46,322 nucleotides of DNA. It comes from Palsa-965 sp044448685 (GTDB lineage: Bacteria; Bacteroidota; Bacteroidia; Palsa-965). Of this stretch, positions 26,070-34,264 are shown piece by piece. Within the stretch, counting starts at the first letter, position 1. Each line of letters begins with the position of its first letter. The notes beneath the pieces were generated by a model. That model was not told the DNA's origin and ran no database searches. It worked only from the letters and a program-made list of their open reading frames with translations. Location: the NCBI GenBank assembly GCA_044448685.1, contig JBIOHC010000032.1, positions 1 to 46,322 on the forward strand, read 5' to 3'. The position numbers and the translations under genes are program-made.

Positions 26070-26074
26070 CTTTG
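26067..26074 (+). promoter_or_regulatory. Possible -7 element for accD
   Basis: TAACTTTG matches TAnnTTTG exactly and overlaps the stop codon of the aldolase gene, 69 bases before the accD start. No matching -33 element was seen, so accD may instead be read through from upstream. Confidence 0.35.
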
Positions 26075-26142
26075 GTAATCGAAGCCTTAGCGTAGGTTAC
26101 GAAGGGCAAGCTAAACTCTCACATTATTTATCTGCAGATTGA

Positions 26143-26988
26143 ATGAGCTGGTTTAAGAGAATCAAAGAAGGTATTACTACATCGACCAAGGAGAAAAAGG
26201 AGACTCCGGAAGGGCTCTGGTACAAATGTCCTTCTTGTAAGAAGATCACTACCACGACAGAACATACGTCCAATAAATATGTATGCCCCAACTGCGATTA
26301 TCATGAACGGGTAGGCTCACATGAGTATTTTGAGATACTGTTTGATCATAACGAATTCCATGAACTCAATGAGAAGCTGGAGTCGGCTGATCCTTTGGAA
26401 TTTACCGATACAAAGAGCTATAAAAGCCGTCTGATCGATTCACAGAAGAAAAGCGGGCTTTATGATGCATTACGCAGTGTACATGGCAAAGTCGATGGAA
26501 ATGACCTCGTATGCTGTTGTATGGACTTTGGTTTTATAGGCGGTTCCATGGGTTCTGTAGTAGGCGAAAAGATAGCCCGTGCTATTGATTACTGCCTTTT
26601 GCACCGTATACCCCTGCTGATCATTTCCAAATCAGGAGGAGCCCGTATGATGGAAGCGGCCCTGAGCCTGATGCAAATGGCTAAGACCGCCGCCAAGCTG
26701 TCTATGCTCGATGATGCAAAAATCCCCTATATTTCTCTCTTAACAGACCCGACAACGGGCGGAGTAACAGCGTCCTATGCAATGCTGGGCGACCTGAATA
26801 TAAGCGAGCCGGGATCTCTCATCGGTTTTGCAGGCCCACGTGTGGTGAAGGAAACAATAGGAAAAGACCTGCCAAAGGGATTCCAGACCGCAGAATTTGT
26901 GCTTGAACATGGTTTTCTGGACAAAATAATACACCGAAAAGACCTGCAGCCTACCCTCAGCTCCCTGCTTAAAATGTTTAAAAACTGA
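26143..26988 (+). CDS. accD: Acetyl-CoA carboxylase, carboxyltransferase subunit beta
   Basis: The 281-residue AccD forms the carboxyltransferase heterotetramer with AccA and moves the carboxyl group from biotin on AccB to acetyl-CoA, the first step of fatty-acid synthesis. A zinc ribbon is complete: Cys29, Cys32 (YKCPSCKK), Cys48 and Cys51 (VCPNCDYH). The crotonase-like core contains GFIGGSMGSVVGEKI, SKSGGARMMEAALSLMQM and LTDPTTGGVTASYAMLGDL, which fit the CoA-binding and oxyanion regions. Length is typical. It is followed by rpsO with its own promoter. Confidence 0.97.
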   Translation: MSWFKRIKEGITTSTKEKKETPEGLWYKCPSCKKITTTTEHTSNKYVCPNCDYHERVGSHEYFEILFDHNEFHELNEKLESADPLEFTDTKSYKSRLIDSQKKSGLYDALRSVHGKVDGNDLVCCCMDFGFIGGSMGSVVGEKIARAIDYCLLHRIPLLIISKSGGARMMEAALSLMQMAKTAAKLSMLDDAKIPYISLLTDPTTGGVTASYAMLGDLNISEPGSLIGFAGPRVVKETIGKDLPKGFQTAEFVLEHGFLDKIIHRKDLQPTLSSLLKMFKN

Positions 26989-27027
26989 CAAAACACGCTT
27001 TCCAGGCCAAGAATATTGCCTGCTTTG

Positions 27028-27058
27028 TTTGTGGAATTGAAAGTTTTGTCTATTTTTG
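27028..27058 (+). promoter_or_regulatory. Bacteroidota-type promoter for rpsO
   Basis: TTTG at 27028-27031, 19 bases, then TATTTTTG at 27051-27058 is an exact match to the TTTG-N19-TAnnTTTG consensus. The start site near 27065 would leave a leader of about 20 bases before the ATG at 27085. It is the best promoter in the window. Confidence 0.8.
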
Positions 27059-27084
27059 CCATCCGAATTTAAATCTAAAGGATA

Positions 27085-27354
27085 ATGTATTTAACCAGTG
27101 AAGTAAAAAAAGGGATTTTCAAGAAACACGGAAAATCCGAAAAAGATACCGGTACTTCTGAAAGCCAGATAGCACTTTTCAGTCACCGTATCAACCACCT
27201 GACAGAGCACCTGAAAGTCAAGAAGAAAGACGTAAACACCCAGCGTGCACTGATCAACCTGGTAGGTAAACGCAAAAGTCTGCTCGACTACCTGAAGAAA
27301 AACGATATTACACGTTACAGGGCCATTATCAAAACCCTGGAACTCCGTAAATGA
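27085..27354 (+). CDS. rpsO: 30S ribosomal protein S15
   Basis: The 89-residue product has the full uS15 pattern: KHGKSEKDTGTSESQIALFS, the HRINHLTEHLKVKKKD helix, LINLVGKRKSLLDYLKKND and YRAIIKTLELRK at the C-terminus. S15 binds the central domain of 16S rRNA and starts assembly of the platform. It is followed by a terminator and then pnp, the common rpsO-pnp order. In E. coli S15 represses its own mRNA through a leader structure; the leader here is only about 20 bases, so that control is not visible. Confidence 0.98.
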   Translation: MYLTSEVKKGIFKKHGKSEKDTGTSESQIALFSHRINHLTEHLKVKKKDVNTQRALINLVGKRKSLLDYLKKNDITRYRAIIKTLELRK

Positions 27355-27372
27355 GTCCAGCAAATGGATTTT

Positions 27373-27404
27373 AAAAGCATCCCCAATTTTCCCGGGATGC
27401 TTTT
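27373..27404 (+). terminator. Terminator between rpsO and pnp
   Basis: AAAAGCATCCC at 27373-27383 pairs with GGGATGCTTTT at 27394-27404 around a 10-base loop. The T-run at 27401-27404 is short, so it may be partial, letting some transcripts reach pnp, which lacks a clear promoter of its own by eye. Confidence 0.7.
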
Positions 27405-27470
27405 CTGTTTATAAGCGGTTATTATAAAGAGGTATAAAAGAGGAAAAAGAAAACAAAAAAAGAAAACAAA

Positions 27471-29612
27471 ATGTCAAAAATCGGAATTACAAAGACCTTT
27501 GATCTCGGCGACGGGAGAATGGTTACCCTGGAAACAGGAAAGCTCGCCAAACAGGCCAATGGCTCTGTTGTGGTGAAAATCGGAAATACCATGCTGCTTG
27601 CCACTGTGGTAGCCAACAAGGATGCTAAAGAAGGGGTTGATTTTTTACCTCTTTCTGTTGATTACCAGGAAAAATTTGCAGCTGCAGGTAAATTCCCCGG
27701 TGGTTTCTTCAAACGTGAAGCCCGCTTATCTGAAAATGAAATACTTACCAGCCGTCTGGTCGACCGCGCGCTGCGCCCACTCTTCCCGGATGATTTCCAT
27801 GCCGATGTACAGGTGATGATTTCCCTCATCAGCGCCGATAAAAATATACAACCCGATGCTTATGCCTGCCTTGCTGCTGCTACAGCCATCGCCCTTTCCG
27901 ATATTCCTTTCAACGGTCCTATTTCAGAAGTACGTGTAGGGCGTGTAGACGGGAAATTCGTAATCAACCCCGACTTCTCTCAAATGGCTAACTCCGACCT
28001 CGATATGATGGTTGCTGCCAGCGAGAAAGATATTACTATGGTAGAAGGTGAGATGAAAGAGATCTCCGAACAGGATATGGTTGCTGCTATTAAATTTGCA
28101 CACGAAGCCATCCGTAACCAGATCAGGAATATTGTTGAATTCGCCAAACAGGCCAATGCACCTGTTACAAAACGTGAATACAATCACGAAACCAACGATG
28201 CTGAACTTAAGGAAAAAGTTTACAAAGATACCTATGAGAAAGCCTATGCAGTAGCTAAAACGGGAAATGCAGACAAGCATGCACGCAGTGAAGCCTTCGG
28301 TAAAGTACTGAGCGATTACCTTGCTACCTACAGCGACGAAGAACGCACAAGCAAAACAGGTCTTATTAAGAAATATTACCACGATGTGGAATACCATGCC
28401 GTACGTAACCTGATCCTGGATGAAAAGAAACGCCTGGATGGTCGTGGCACTGCTGATATCCGCCCTATCTGGAGTGAAGTTGATTACCTGCCCTGCGCAC
28501 ATGGTTCGGCTATCTTCACACGTGGAGAAACCCAGTCACTTACTTCCGTAACCCTTGGAACCAAACTCGATCAGTTAAAGATTGACGGAGCTGTAATTTC
28601 AGGTGAACAGCGTTTCTACCTTCACTACAATTTCCCTGCCTTCTCTACCGGCGAAGCGCGCCCGAACAGAGGTGTTGGCCGTCGTGAAGTAGGTCACGGT
28701 AACCTGGCCCTGCGTGCCCTGAAACAAGTATTCCCTACTGATTGCCCTTATACTGTACGTGTTGTTTCCGATATCCTTGAATCTAACGGTTCTTCTTCCA
28801 TGGCTACGGTATGTGCAGGAACCCTGGCACTGATGGATGCCGGTGTGAATATTGCCAAACCGGTTACCGGTATTGCAATGGGACTGATCACAGCCAAAGG
28901 AAAATTCGCCGTGCTGAGTGATATCCTGGGTGATGAAGATCACCTGGGCGATATGGACTTTAAAGTATGCGGAACAAAAGACGGCATCACTGCCTGTCAG
29001 ATGGACCTGAAAGTAGACGGACTTCCTTATGAAGTGATGGTACAGGCTCTTGAACAAGCCAAGGCCGGTCGCCTTCATATCCTGAATGAAATAACGAAGA
29101 CCCTTGATAAACCCCGTACCGATTACAAACCCCATGCACCCCGTCTGGTACAGATTACCGTACCGAAGGAGTTCATCGGTGCTATCATCGGACCCGGTGG
29201 TAAGATTATCCAGGAAATGCAGCGTGAAACAGGAACCACCATCGTTATCGAAGAGAAAAACGAGATGGGTTATGTGGATATCGCAGGTGATAACCAGGAA
29301 GCTGTTGAAGCAGCCCTCAAACGTATCCGTAACATCGTTGCGGTACCTGAGGTGGGTGAGATCTACGAAGGCAAGGTAAAATCAATCCTGAACTTCGGAG
29401 CATTCATTGAATTCATGCCTGGAAAAGACGGACTCCTTCACATCTCTGAAGTGGAACACCGCCGCCTCGACAACCTGGAAGGTATCATCAAGGAAGGTGA
29501 TATTGTAAAGGTGAAGCTCATAGGAGTAGATCCTAAGACAGGCAAGTTCAAGCTTTCCCGTAAGGTTCTGCTGCCTAATCCTAAAGGAGAAAAACAGGAA
29601 GAGCAGGCGTAA
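27471..29612 (+). CDS. pnp: Polyribonucleotide nucleotidyltransferase
   Basis: The 713-residue PNPase degrades RNA 3' to 5' using phosphate and can also add tails; it is part of RNA-decay complexes. Domains in order: first RNase PH-like domain (about 10-150, MVTLETGKLAKQANGSVVVK and FFKREARLSENEILTSRLVD), an alpha linker (about 210-310), the second RNase PH domain (310-545, GRGTADIRPIWSE, FTRGETQSLTSVTLGT, ESNGSSSMATVCAGTLALMD, with the catalytic Asp cluster DILGDEDHLGDMDFKV), a KH domain (VPKEFIGAIIGPGGKIIQEM) and an S1 domain (GEIYEGKVKSILNFGAFIEF to LSRK). Length is normal. The leader is purine-rich. Confidence 0.98.
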   Translation: MSKIGITKTFDLGDGRMVTLETGKLAKQANGSVVVKIGNTMLLATVVANKDAKEGVDFLPLSVDYQEKFAAAGKFPGGFFKREARLSENEILTSRLVDRALRPLFPDDFHADVQVMISLISADKNIQPDAYACLAAATAIALSDIPFNGPISEVRVGRVDGKFVINPDFSQMANSDLDMMVAASEKDITMVEGEMKEISEQDMVAAIKFAHEAIRNQIRNIVEFAKQANAPVTKREYNHETNDAELKEKVYKDTYEKAYAVAKTGNADKHARSEAFGKVLSDYLATYSDEERTSKTGLIKKYYHDVEYHAVRNLILDEKKRLDGRGTADIRPIWSEVDYLPCAHGSAIFTRGETQSLTSVTLGTKLDQLKIDGAVISGEQRFYLHYNFPAFSTGEARPNRGVGRREVGHGNLALRALKQVFPTDCPYTVRVVSDILESNGSSSMATVCAGTLALMDAGVNIAKPVTGIAMGLITAKGKFAVLSDILGDEDHLGDMDFKVCGTKDGITACQMDLKVDGLPYEVMVQALEQAKAGRLHILNEITKTLDKPRTDYKPHAPRLVQITVPKEFIGAIIGPGGKIIQEMQRETGTTIVIEEKNEMGYVDIAGDNQEAVEAALKRIRNIVAVPEVGEIYEGKVKSILNFGAFIEFMPGKDGLLHISEVEHRRLDNLEGIIKEGDIVKVKLIGVDPKTGKFKLSRKVLLPNPKGEKQEEQA

Positions 29613-29630
29613 GCAGCACTTTGAATATAT

Positions 29631-29664
29631 AAAGAAGAGGTACCCACAAGGTGCCTCTTCTTTT
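29631..29664 (+). terminator. Terminator after pnp
   Basis: Arms at 29631-29644 (AAAGAAGAGGTACC) and 29650-29663 pair over 14 positions with one G-T pair around a 5-base loop. The stem ends in TTTT at 29661-29664, a sound terminator 18 bases after the pnp stop. Confidence 0.85.
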
Positions 29665-29701
29665 GTGTGCCTTTTAAATGGAGTCTGTTTTAAATATTCA
29701 G

Positions 29702-29709
29702 TATCTTAG
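29702..29709 (+). promoter_or_regulatory. Possible -7 element for the lipoprotein gene
   Basis: TATCTTAG differs from TAnnTTTG at one position and lies 27 bases before the ATG at 29736. A -33 element at the usual distance is not obvious. Confidence 0.35.
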
Positions 29710-29735
29710 CCTAAACAGGCCAACCTTTCAGGAAG

Positions 29736-30473
29736 ATGATGTTACGAAAATCATTTCTTTTTATCCTGCTTATTCTAGCTTTCCAAGCCTGTAAAAAGGA
29801 CTCCTCCCCTACACCGGCTTCTTCAAGCACACATCCGAATAACAGTGGAACTCTTTTCAACGGATGGTTCACTCCTATCGCAAACATAAGCTGGTCACAC
29901 AGAAGTGCCGGACCGGTTTCTTACAGCGCTGTAACCCATTTAAGCATTACAGCACAGGCATTTGGGCCAACAGCGAGTGCTCATTGCGGAACCATACTTG
30001 TCAATGGAACCACCCTACAGTTTAACACTCTGATTAATGCTTATCTTGATTCTACCTATACGCTTAACCTTTCCTCTCAAAAAAATTTCCAGTTCATTTC
30101 CTCTGTACTTCCTTCTTTTACATATAATGTTCCAGACAGCTTTCCGGTTTATCCTGTCAGTAATGCAGCTCTGATCAGTGACACTGTTGTCAGAGCCAAT
30201 GGCTTAATAATTCCACTAAGCAATGCCAGGCTATATGACCAGGTTAATTGCTCCCTATTTGATCAGTCCAGTGGCAGCAATTTTGTTTACAAAAATGGAT
30301 TGACAGGGATTAATCAACTTCTTTTCACACCTGCTGACCTGTCCGTTTATAGTGCCGGAGCAACAATATCCTGCAAAGTTCTGCTGATAAAGAACAGAAC
30401 ACTTACGATCAGCGGAGTCAATTATACTTTCGGGATCCAGACTGCTGCTAACTATACGTTGTTAGTTCAGTAA
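29736..30473 (+). CDS. Hypothetical lipoprotein, 245 aa
   Basis: The product has a classic lipoprotein signal (LFILLILAFQAC, Cys19 counted from the first of two Met codons) followed by KKDSSPTPASSS, a Lys/Ser/Pro linker common in Bacteroidota surface lipoproteins. The rest is beta-rich, with many Ser, Thr and Asn residues, and ends in a strand (GIQTAANYTLLVQ). No family is recognised. Acidic or Lys residues after the Cys (here KKD) may mark surface export in this phylum. It stands alone between a terminator and a convergent T9SS cargo gene. Confidence 0.8.
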   Translation: MMLRKSFLFILLILAFQACKKDSSPTPASSSTHPNNSGTLFNGWFTPIANISWSHRSAGPVSYSAVTHLSITAQAFGPTASAHCGTILVNGTTLQFNTLINAYLDSTYTLNLSSQKNFQFISSVLPSFTYNVPDSFPVYPVSNAALISDTVVRANGLIIPLSNARLYDQVNCSLFDQSSGSNFVYKNGLTGINQLLFTPADLSVYSAGATISCKVLLIKNRTLTISGVNYTFGIQTAANYTLLVQ

Positions 30474-30500
30474 GTACTGTTTAATCTGCTTTAATTAAAA

Positions 30501-30577
30501 TGGCAACCCCAAGGAGATTCTTCGCCACTGCCGCCACACTTTTCTCCCTCAAGGTGGCTTAGAATGACAAAGAGTAC
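30501..30577. repeat. Possible intergenic repeat element
   Basis: The stretch holds GGAGATTCTTCGCC and, about 40 bases on, GGCTTAGAATGACAAAGAG. These two pieces resemble the ends of a widespread intergenic repeat (a GGAGATTCTTCG ... CAGAATGACAAAGA type) that occurs in many genomes. A short stem (GCCAC 30533-30537 with GTGGC 30554-30558) lies inside. It sits between convergent genes, where such elements are often found. A copy count in the genome would settle it. Confidence 0.4.
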
Positions 30578-30607
30578 GAAAGTGGTAGAATGATAAAATA
30601 AAAAAGA

Positions 30608-32482
30608 TTACGGCATCACCACCTTTATAACCTTCTGGAAATTCACATTTCCAATCCGCACAAGGTAAGCCCCTTTGGCAAGGCCTGTAGTAGCCAGGCT
30701 TGTTTCAAAAGCATTGGCCGAAGGCTTTACCCTGGTGTTCAGGATTGTTTTTCCTTCCACATCGAAAAGATCGACCATCAGCTCTTCGTTTGAAGCAAGT
30801 TCGGAGCCTTTCACAAGCAAGGTTCCCGGCGTATCGGAATAGGCTGTGTACTGAGGCTGAGCAACGCTGTGTTCTTCAATACCTGCTGAGCCGTTAATGG
30901 CGAAGTTGAAGATCTGCGTCTGCTCTCCTCCGCTGGAATTGGCCCACATACCGGTATGCCAGAAGGTGACTCCATTGGGATCAAGTGATGTCTGGGAATA
31001 ATCTCCCCAGCGGTTGATACTTCCGCCCTGAGCACCCAGCCCTGCTTTGGCTATGACTTCTGCATAGGTCATCTGCCCAAGGGGGTCAGTGGCATTCCGT
31101 CCTGTATAAACCAGGGATGGGTAGTTATTGGTTCCTGAAAGAGCGAAACACAAGCCTATGGCTCCGTTATTATCCATGGCTATACTGCCCATCCAGCGGT
31201 TCTGTCCGTCGGCTGGTGCATAGGTTGCTTGCTGGTATACACTCCATACATTGGTGCTGGGGTTCTGCCGAAGCTCATACCAGCGTATTCCGGCTAGTCC
31301 GGAGCCGGTGTTAACGGCATTGTTCAGAAGCAGTGTATTATAACCCGACCATCTGCGGTACTGAGCACGGTACATAAAGATACCTTGTATGGCATCCAGA
31401 CCCTGACTGCTGCTTTTCTGTGAAATTTCATTCATATAATTACTCCAGGTCGAATTGAATGATGCAACCGGAAGGGGTGATCCTCCTGCTACATCTTCCA
31501 CGATTGTACTACTGGCCGGGGTGGTCCAGTTGGCCGTGATTTTGAAAATATGGATCTGATCAGTATACGCACTTGACCAGTTATTATCTTCAAAATAAAA
31601 CATGCTCATGGGCGTACCTGAAGGAGCCAGTGGTCCGTCGGCATCAGCCAGGATTGGGGTAAAGAATCCTCCTCCTGTCTTCATTGCCGGGATTGGCAAT
31701 ACAATCATACCTGCTGCAGGATTACCAGCCAGCATCTTGGTACGGTCATAAATGGTCACCTTCTGTCCGTTGGTCCAGTTGGATGTCTGGTAGTAACCAT
31801 CGGGCCAGATTGAATATTTAGGATAGTCAGGTGAATCAGACGCATCAGGCGTAAAGGTGTATTTATAAAATGTTCCGGTAGGGTCGTTGGTGGTGGAGAT
31901 GGCAATAAGCAGGGCCGCATTGCCCGTTCCTGTAATATGGAACTGGGTGATCATCCAGCGGTCTGCATATTTATCATACAGCACTATAGGATCTCCGTCA
32001 TCTCCTTTCCCGGGCCACAAATTACTCAACAACAGGGATCCCATAAGCGGAGCTCCGGTAGTTTTGTTATAGGCACGGTAATAGGTATTTACAGCTTGTA
32101 CATAGGCAGTAAGACCAGCTTCACCGGTGGGATCAAGAGGATAGCCGCTACCCGACTGTCCCGTAAAATTAATGCCTGGAGCGCTCAGGTTAGCTGTTCC
32201 CATGGTACTCTGAACCACCGGGTCAGGAACCATAGCCGAACGGTCTGTATTGATATGATTTGGTTTCCGGGGGGCATCCGCCTCTTTTTTATCGAAAATA
32301 TCGGGTACTGCCACCTGATTTTCTGCTGCCAGCTCCCTTAAAGGACGGGTAATTTCGAAACTGGCACAGGGAGCATAATAAACTCCGTTGGGGAACCTTA
32401 TTCCGTTCGGCTTGGAATAACCCTGGGAAAAGACACATCCGGTGATAAGAAAGGATGAGAGTGTGAGTATTTTTTTCAGCAT
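30608..32482 (-). CDS. Secreted protein with T9SS type A sorting domain
   Basis: The 624-residue product has a short signal peptide (ILTLSSFLITGCVFSQ). The central part, about residues 60-530, is beta-strand rich with Trp- and Asp-containing repeats (KYADRWMITQFHI, YPKYSIWPDGYYQTSNWTNG, RWMGSIAMDNNGAIGLCFAL, INRWGDYSQTSLDPNG), suggesting a propeller-like fold. The last 80 residues form a Por-type T9SS tail (VDLFDVEGKTILNTR, LAKGAYLVRIGNVNFQKVIK). It is probably exported across the outer membrane by T9SS, and cleaved and anchored there. I recognise no catalytic motif. Confidence 0.85.
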   Translation of the reverse strand: MLKKILTLSSFLITGCVFSQGYSKPNGIRFPNGVYYAPCASFEITRPLRELAAENQVAVPDIFDKKEADAPRKPNHINTDRSAMVPDPVVQSTMGTANLSAPGINFTGQSGSGYPLDPTGEAGLTAYVQAVNTYYRAYNKTTGAPLMGSLLLSNLWPGKGDDGDPIVLYDKYADRWMITQFHITGTGNAALLIAISTTNDPTGTFYKYTFTPDASDSPDYPKYSIWPDGYYQTSNWTNGQKVTIYDRTKMLAGNPAAGMIVLPIPAMKTGGGFFTPILADADGPLAPSGTPMSMFYFEDNNWSSAYTDQIHIFKITANWTTPASSTIVEDVAGGSPLPVASFNSTWSNYMNEISQKSSSQGLDAIQGIFMYRAQYRRWSGYNTLLLNNAVNTGSGLAGIRWYELRQNPSTNVWSVYQQATYAPADGQNRWMGSIAMDNNGAIGLCFALSGTNNYPSLVYTGRNATDPLGQMTYAEVIAKAGLGAQGGSINRWGDYSQTSLDPNGVTFWHTGMWANSSGGEQTQIFNFAINGSAGIEEHSVAQPQYTAYSDTPGTLLVKGSELASNEELMVDLFDVEGKTILNTRVKPSANAFETSLATTGLAKGAYLVRIGNVNFQKVIKVVMP

Positions 32483-32500
32483 GAAATATGTGTTTATCCT

Positions 32501-32531
32501 TAAAGGTAATTATTTTAGCAGGAAATACAAA
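32501..32531 (-). promoter_or_regulatory. Bacteroidota-type promoter for the T9SS cargo gene
   Basis: On the minus strand TTTG (complement of 32528-32531), 19 bases, then TACCTTTA (complement of 32501-32508) matches the -33/-7 consensus with one difference. The -7 element ends 19 bases before the start codon at 32482. Confidence 0.65.
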
Positions 32532-32586
32532 TAATGTTAAACACGAATCCCCGCTGCCAGTTTATACGTATATTCAATAAAAAAAC

Positions 32587-33096
32587 ATGAGAAACCTCCT
32601 CCTTCTTATTCTGGCAGCAGTATTCATGTGGTCATGCGACGGGAAGACTCAAATATCAAACAAGAAAACAATGAATACCGATAGCAGCAAAGGTAAAGAT
32701 ACAGTGGTTGTCAAGAAGACAGAAGCCGAGTGGAAAGCGGTACTGAGTGCGGAGCAATATTATGTGCTTAGAGAGAAAGGCACAGAAAGACCATTTACCG
32801 GCAAACTTCTGGAGAATAAGGAAAAAGGGATCTATACCTGTGCCGCTTGCGGAAATGAATTATTCTCATCCGATATGAAATTCGATTCGCATTGCGGATG
32901 GCCAAGCTTTGACCGGGAAATTGCCGGTGGGAAAATCAAGACCCATACAGATACAACATTGGGAATGGTAAGGACAGAAATCATGTGCGCCAAATGCGGC
33001 AGTCACCTGGGTCACATCTTTGACGACGGCCCTACAAAAACCGGTCAGCGCTATTGTGTGAATTCGATTTCTCTGGATTTTAAGAAGGACAAATAA
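32587..33096 (+). CDS. msrB: Peptide-methionine (R)-S-oxide reductase, lipoprotein form
   Basis: MsrB reduces methionine-R-sulfoxide in proteins back to methionine. This 169-residue form has an N-terminal lipoprotein signal (LLLILAAVFMWSC, Cys17), so it acts in the envelope rather than the cytoplasm. The domain begins near residue 48: four zinc-binding Cys are present (Cys85 and Cys88 in CAACGNELF, Cys134 and Cys137 in CAKCGSH), Cys103 lies in HCGWPS, and the catalytic Cys157 in RYCVNSISLDF. Length is normal once the signal is removed. Its 3' end overlaps the convergent MazG-like gene by 17 bases. It would need electrons from a thioredoxin-like protein outside the inner membrane. Confidence 0.95.
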   Translation: MRNLLLLILAAVFMWSCDGKTQISNKKTMNTDSSKGKDTVVVKKTEAEWKAVLSAEQYYVLREKGTERPFTGKLLENKEKGIYTCAACGNELFSSDMKFDSHCGWPSFDREIAGGKIKTHTDTTLGMVRTEIMCAKCGSHLGHIFDDGPTKTGQRYCVNSISLDFKKDK

Positions 33097-33496
33097 TTTT
33101 TTTGATATCCGGCCTGAAATAGCGCTGGCTCTTCAGAATCTTTCCATCTTCCCGGTAAATGGGTTTACCATTCTCATCCAGTTTGGACATATTGCTTCGG
33201 TGAATCTCATCAAACACTTCCACAATTTTATGTTGTAATCCGTGTTTCAGTATTGTACCGAAGAGGATATACATTTTATCACCCAGAGCATCGGCAATTT
33301 CAACCAGGTCACCCCTTTTGCAAGCCTCCAGATATTCTTCATTCTCCTCCTTCATCAGGTCAAAACGAAGCTGGTAATCCTTTACACTTACTTCGGCAGT
33401 AGGGTGTTCGTTGCTTACAATACCAAATACATCGTGAAATTCTTTTACACTGTTGATTTTATTCAGCAGCAGATCCTGAGTTTTTGTATCCTGCAT
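33080..33496 (-). CDS. MazG-like nucleoside triphosphate pyrophosphohydrolase
   Basis: This 138-residue protein has the metal-binding pattern of the MazG/HisE-like superfamily: LMKEENEEYLEAC (EExxE) and about 15 residues later VEIADALGDKMYILFGT (ExxDAxxD). The enzymes remove pyrophosphate from NTPs. The C-terminal segment (IHRSNMSKLDENGKPIYRED) is shared with a Bacteroidota group of HisE-like enzymes. It is the second gene after the OmpH/Skp gene with a 1-base TAATG-type overlap, so they are cotranscribed. The exact nucleotide substrate is unknown. Confidence 0.85.
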   Translation of the reverse strand: MQDTKTQDLLLNKINSVKEFHDVFGIVSNEHPTAEVSVKDYQLRFDLMKEENEEYLEACKRGDLVEIADALGDKMYILFGTILKHGLQHKIVEVFDEIHRSNMSKLDENGKPIYREDGKILKSQRYFRPDIKKIICPS

Positions 33497-34137
33497 TATT
33501 TTGATTTTTTGCCCTGATGGTATTCTGCATTCAGTCCTTTGAGTACATCGGAGGTAATATCCAGTTCTTTTTTTCCAAGCAGGATCGGAGAGCCCATATT
33601 TCCGGAAAAAGCCATGATATAGCGGTAATGTCCTTCGCTGTTATAGCGGGCCAGGAAATCACTCAGTGTTTTCTGAATATCGCTCATCTGACGCTGTACA
33701 TCCTGTTCCAGGATCTGCATCTCTTCCTGTTTTTTCATTACTTCGACCTGCTCGGCCTGCAACCCCTTCTTTACCTCTTCCATTTCCGGTTCAGACATTT
33801 TTCCGGCCTGCGCTCTTTGTTCACTTTGAGCATAATCATTGTTAAACCGGTCTTTCACTTTCTGAAGTTCTCCTTCCAGCCTCTGTTGCCTGTTTTTATT
33901 CACTTTTGAAGCATCCAGAATACGGTCATATCTGGCATTGAGCGAATCGAGATTTACATATACTATATCCGAAGCTTTGATTTCAGAAGGTTTTACAGGC
34001 AGCCCTGCTTTGATTGTATCTTTCTTTGTTTCCGTTACAGCTTTGGCTGCTGATGCCGGGGATGAGAAATGAAAATAATACAGAACAGCTACTGCAATAA
34101 TCAGTATGATATTTAATGCCAGTGAAGCGTTTTTCAA
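33496..34137 (-). CDS. OmpH/Skp-family periplasmic chaperone
   Basis: The 213-residue protein has an N-terminal membrane helix or uncleaved signal (ALNIILIIAVAVLYYF), a short linker, a strand (ASDIVYVNLDSLNARYD), a long coiled coil (about 75-160, with many Glu, Gln and Lys), then a closing strand region (YRYIMAFSGNMGSPILL) matching OmpH/Skp. Skp-like proteins bind unfolded outer-membrane proteins in the periplasm. It precedes the MazG-like gene in one operon. The link with the nearby surA-type genes is functional only; they lie in another transcript. Confidence 0.88.
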   Translation of the reverse strand: MKNASLALNIILIIAVAVLYYFHFSSPASAAKAVTETKKDTIKAGLPVKPSEIKASDIVYVNLDSLNARYDRILDASKVNKNRQQRLEGELQKVKDRFNNDYAQSEQRAQAGKMSEPEMEEVKKGLQAEQVEVMKKQEEMQILEQDVQRQMSDIQKTLSDFLARYNSEGHYRYIMAFSGNMGSPILLGKKELDITSDVLKGLNAEYHQGKKSK

Positions 34138-34264
34138 GTTGAGTTGGTTTAGAATGAAGAAACAAAGATAAAAGGGAGATCAGAAGGTTGGGTTTTCAGT
34201 TTTGAAAAGTTTTGAACGGGATACAGGTTGAAATATCCTACATTTATACTCAAAATCTCTCCTT

